Source: Luteimonas sp. MC1572 (GTDB lineage Bacteria; Pseudomonadota; Gammaproteobacteria; Xanthomonadales; Xanthomonadaceae). Taken from it: a stretch of DNA of 64,000 bases. Numbering within the stretch: position 1 is the first letter of the stretch; every line of letters begins with the position of its first letter. Where the stretch lies: assembly GCF_016615815.1 (NCBI RefSeq), contig NZ_CP067112.1, forward strand, positions 2,542,001 to 2,606,000, written 5' to 3'. Positions 63,946 to 64,000 of this stretch are shown here, piece by piece. The position numbers and the translations under genes were made by a program. The notes under the pieces are model-generated. The model was not told the origin of the DNA and did not search any database. It was given only the letters and a program-made list of their open reading frames with translations.

Positions 63946-64000
63946 ATGTCCGACGCCAGCCCCGCCATGACCGAATCCGAGCTCGACGATGCGATCGCCG
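63946..64000 (+). CDS. Start of an unidentified gene cut by the window end
   Basis: Open frame to the end of the window; visible residues MSDASPAMTESELDDAIA. ATG 63919 and 63967 are other possible starts. Too short to identify. Confidence 0.35.
   Translation, partial: MSDASPAMTESELDDAIA

Overview
The window is about 64 kb of very GC-rich DNA, roughly 70 percent by eye. It looks chromosomal and comes from a gammaproteobacterium of the Xanthomonadaceae/Lysobacteraceae group, most like Lysobacter or Luteimonas. I infer this from the gene content: a two-subunit E1 2-oxo acid dehydrogenase, 4-hydroxyphenylpyruvate and homogentisate dioxygenases, tryptophan 2,3-dioxygenase, paired POT peptide transporters, a PhoPQ-like pair, an isoaspartyl-methyltransferase-like gene before tolC, and many short or leaderless 5' ends. 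I see no phage, plasmid, insertion sequence or CRISPR array. The layout is housekeeping and transport genes packed into short operons.

Layout. 1-2.5 kb: thiC (3' end cut by the window) behind a TPP riboswitch, then homoserine kinase. 2.5-9.8 kb: an RND pump and adaptor with a divergent TetR regulator, then a methyltransferase-like gene and TolC. 9.8-14.7 kb: LPS genes (Kdo transferase, lipid A acyltransferase, O-antigen-ligase-like protein, glycosyltransferase). 14.8-19.7 kb: pirin-like, nitroreductase, ELM1-like, Mpo1-like, EamA and SDR genes. 19.7-25.7 kb: a six-gene Mrp Na+/H+ antiporter operon with fused A and B subunits. 25.7-32.1 kb: a CaCA exchanger, a lipoprotein, the tyrosine catabolic pair hppD-hmgA with a divergent MarR regulator, and a TPR-sulfotransferase. 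32.1-37.4 kb: two POT transporters, a CbiM-like membrane protein and tryptophan 2,3-dioxygenase. 37.5-41.2 kb: a large secreted nuclease. 41.5-45.6 kb: the E1alpha-E1beta-E2 operon and a VOC protein. 45.6-48.9 kb: metallo-hydrolase, TrpRS, CsbD and entericidin genes. 49-54 kb: arginase, tRNA-Thr, SPOR protein, coaX, birA, a small secreted protein and MtfA. 54-56.6 kb: a PhoQ/PhoP-like pair with a PepSY-like secreted protein. 56.7-64 kb: a CtlX/ADI-like protein, DusA, a thioesterase, lipoproteins, a HAD hydrolase, an EF-hand protein, an aldose dehydrogenase and the start of one further gene.

The most unusual feature is a dispersed intergenic element present as four hairpins (A 32182-32280, B 41375-41471, D 61146-61236, C 61328-61425). 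Each has a long outer stem, a short inner stem and a two-sided internal loop. The stem sequences change between copies while staying paired. The internal-loop strands (GAAGTCAAGGAGGA and GGGGACATGAG) do not change. The few imperfect pairs are G-U wobbles in one orientation, which suggests a structured RNA rather than a protein-coding or random repeat. D and C sit head to head around a shared linker, and A keeps a remnant of the same arrangement.

Regulation readable from the sequence: the TPP riboswitch before thiC, a perfect inverted repeat inside the 17-bp spacer of the hppD promoter beside the MarR gene, -10-like hexamers 5-8 nt before several start codons (likely leaderless mRNAs), and terminators that repeatedly use a TTCG tetraloop.
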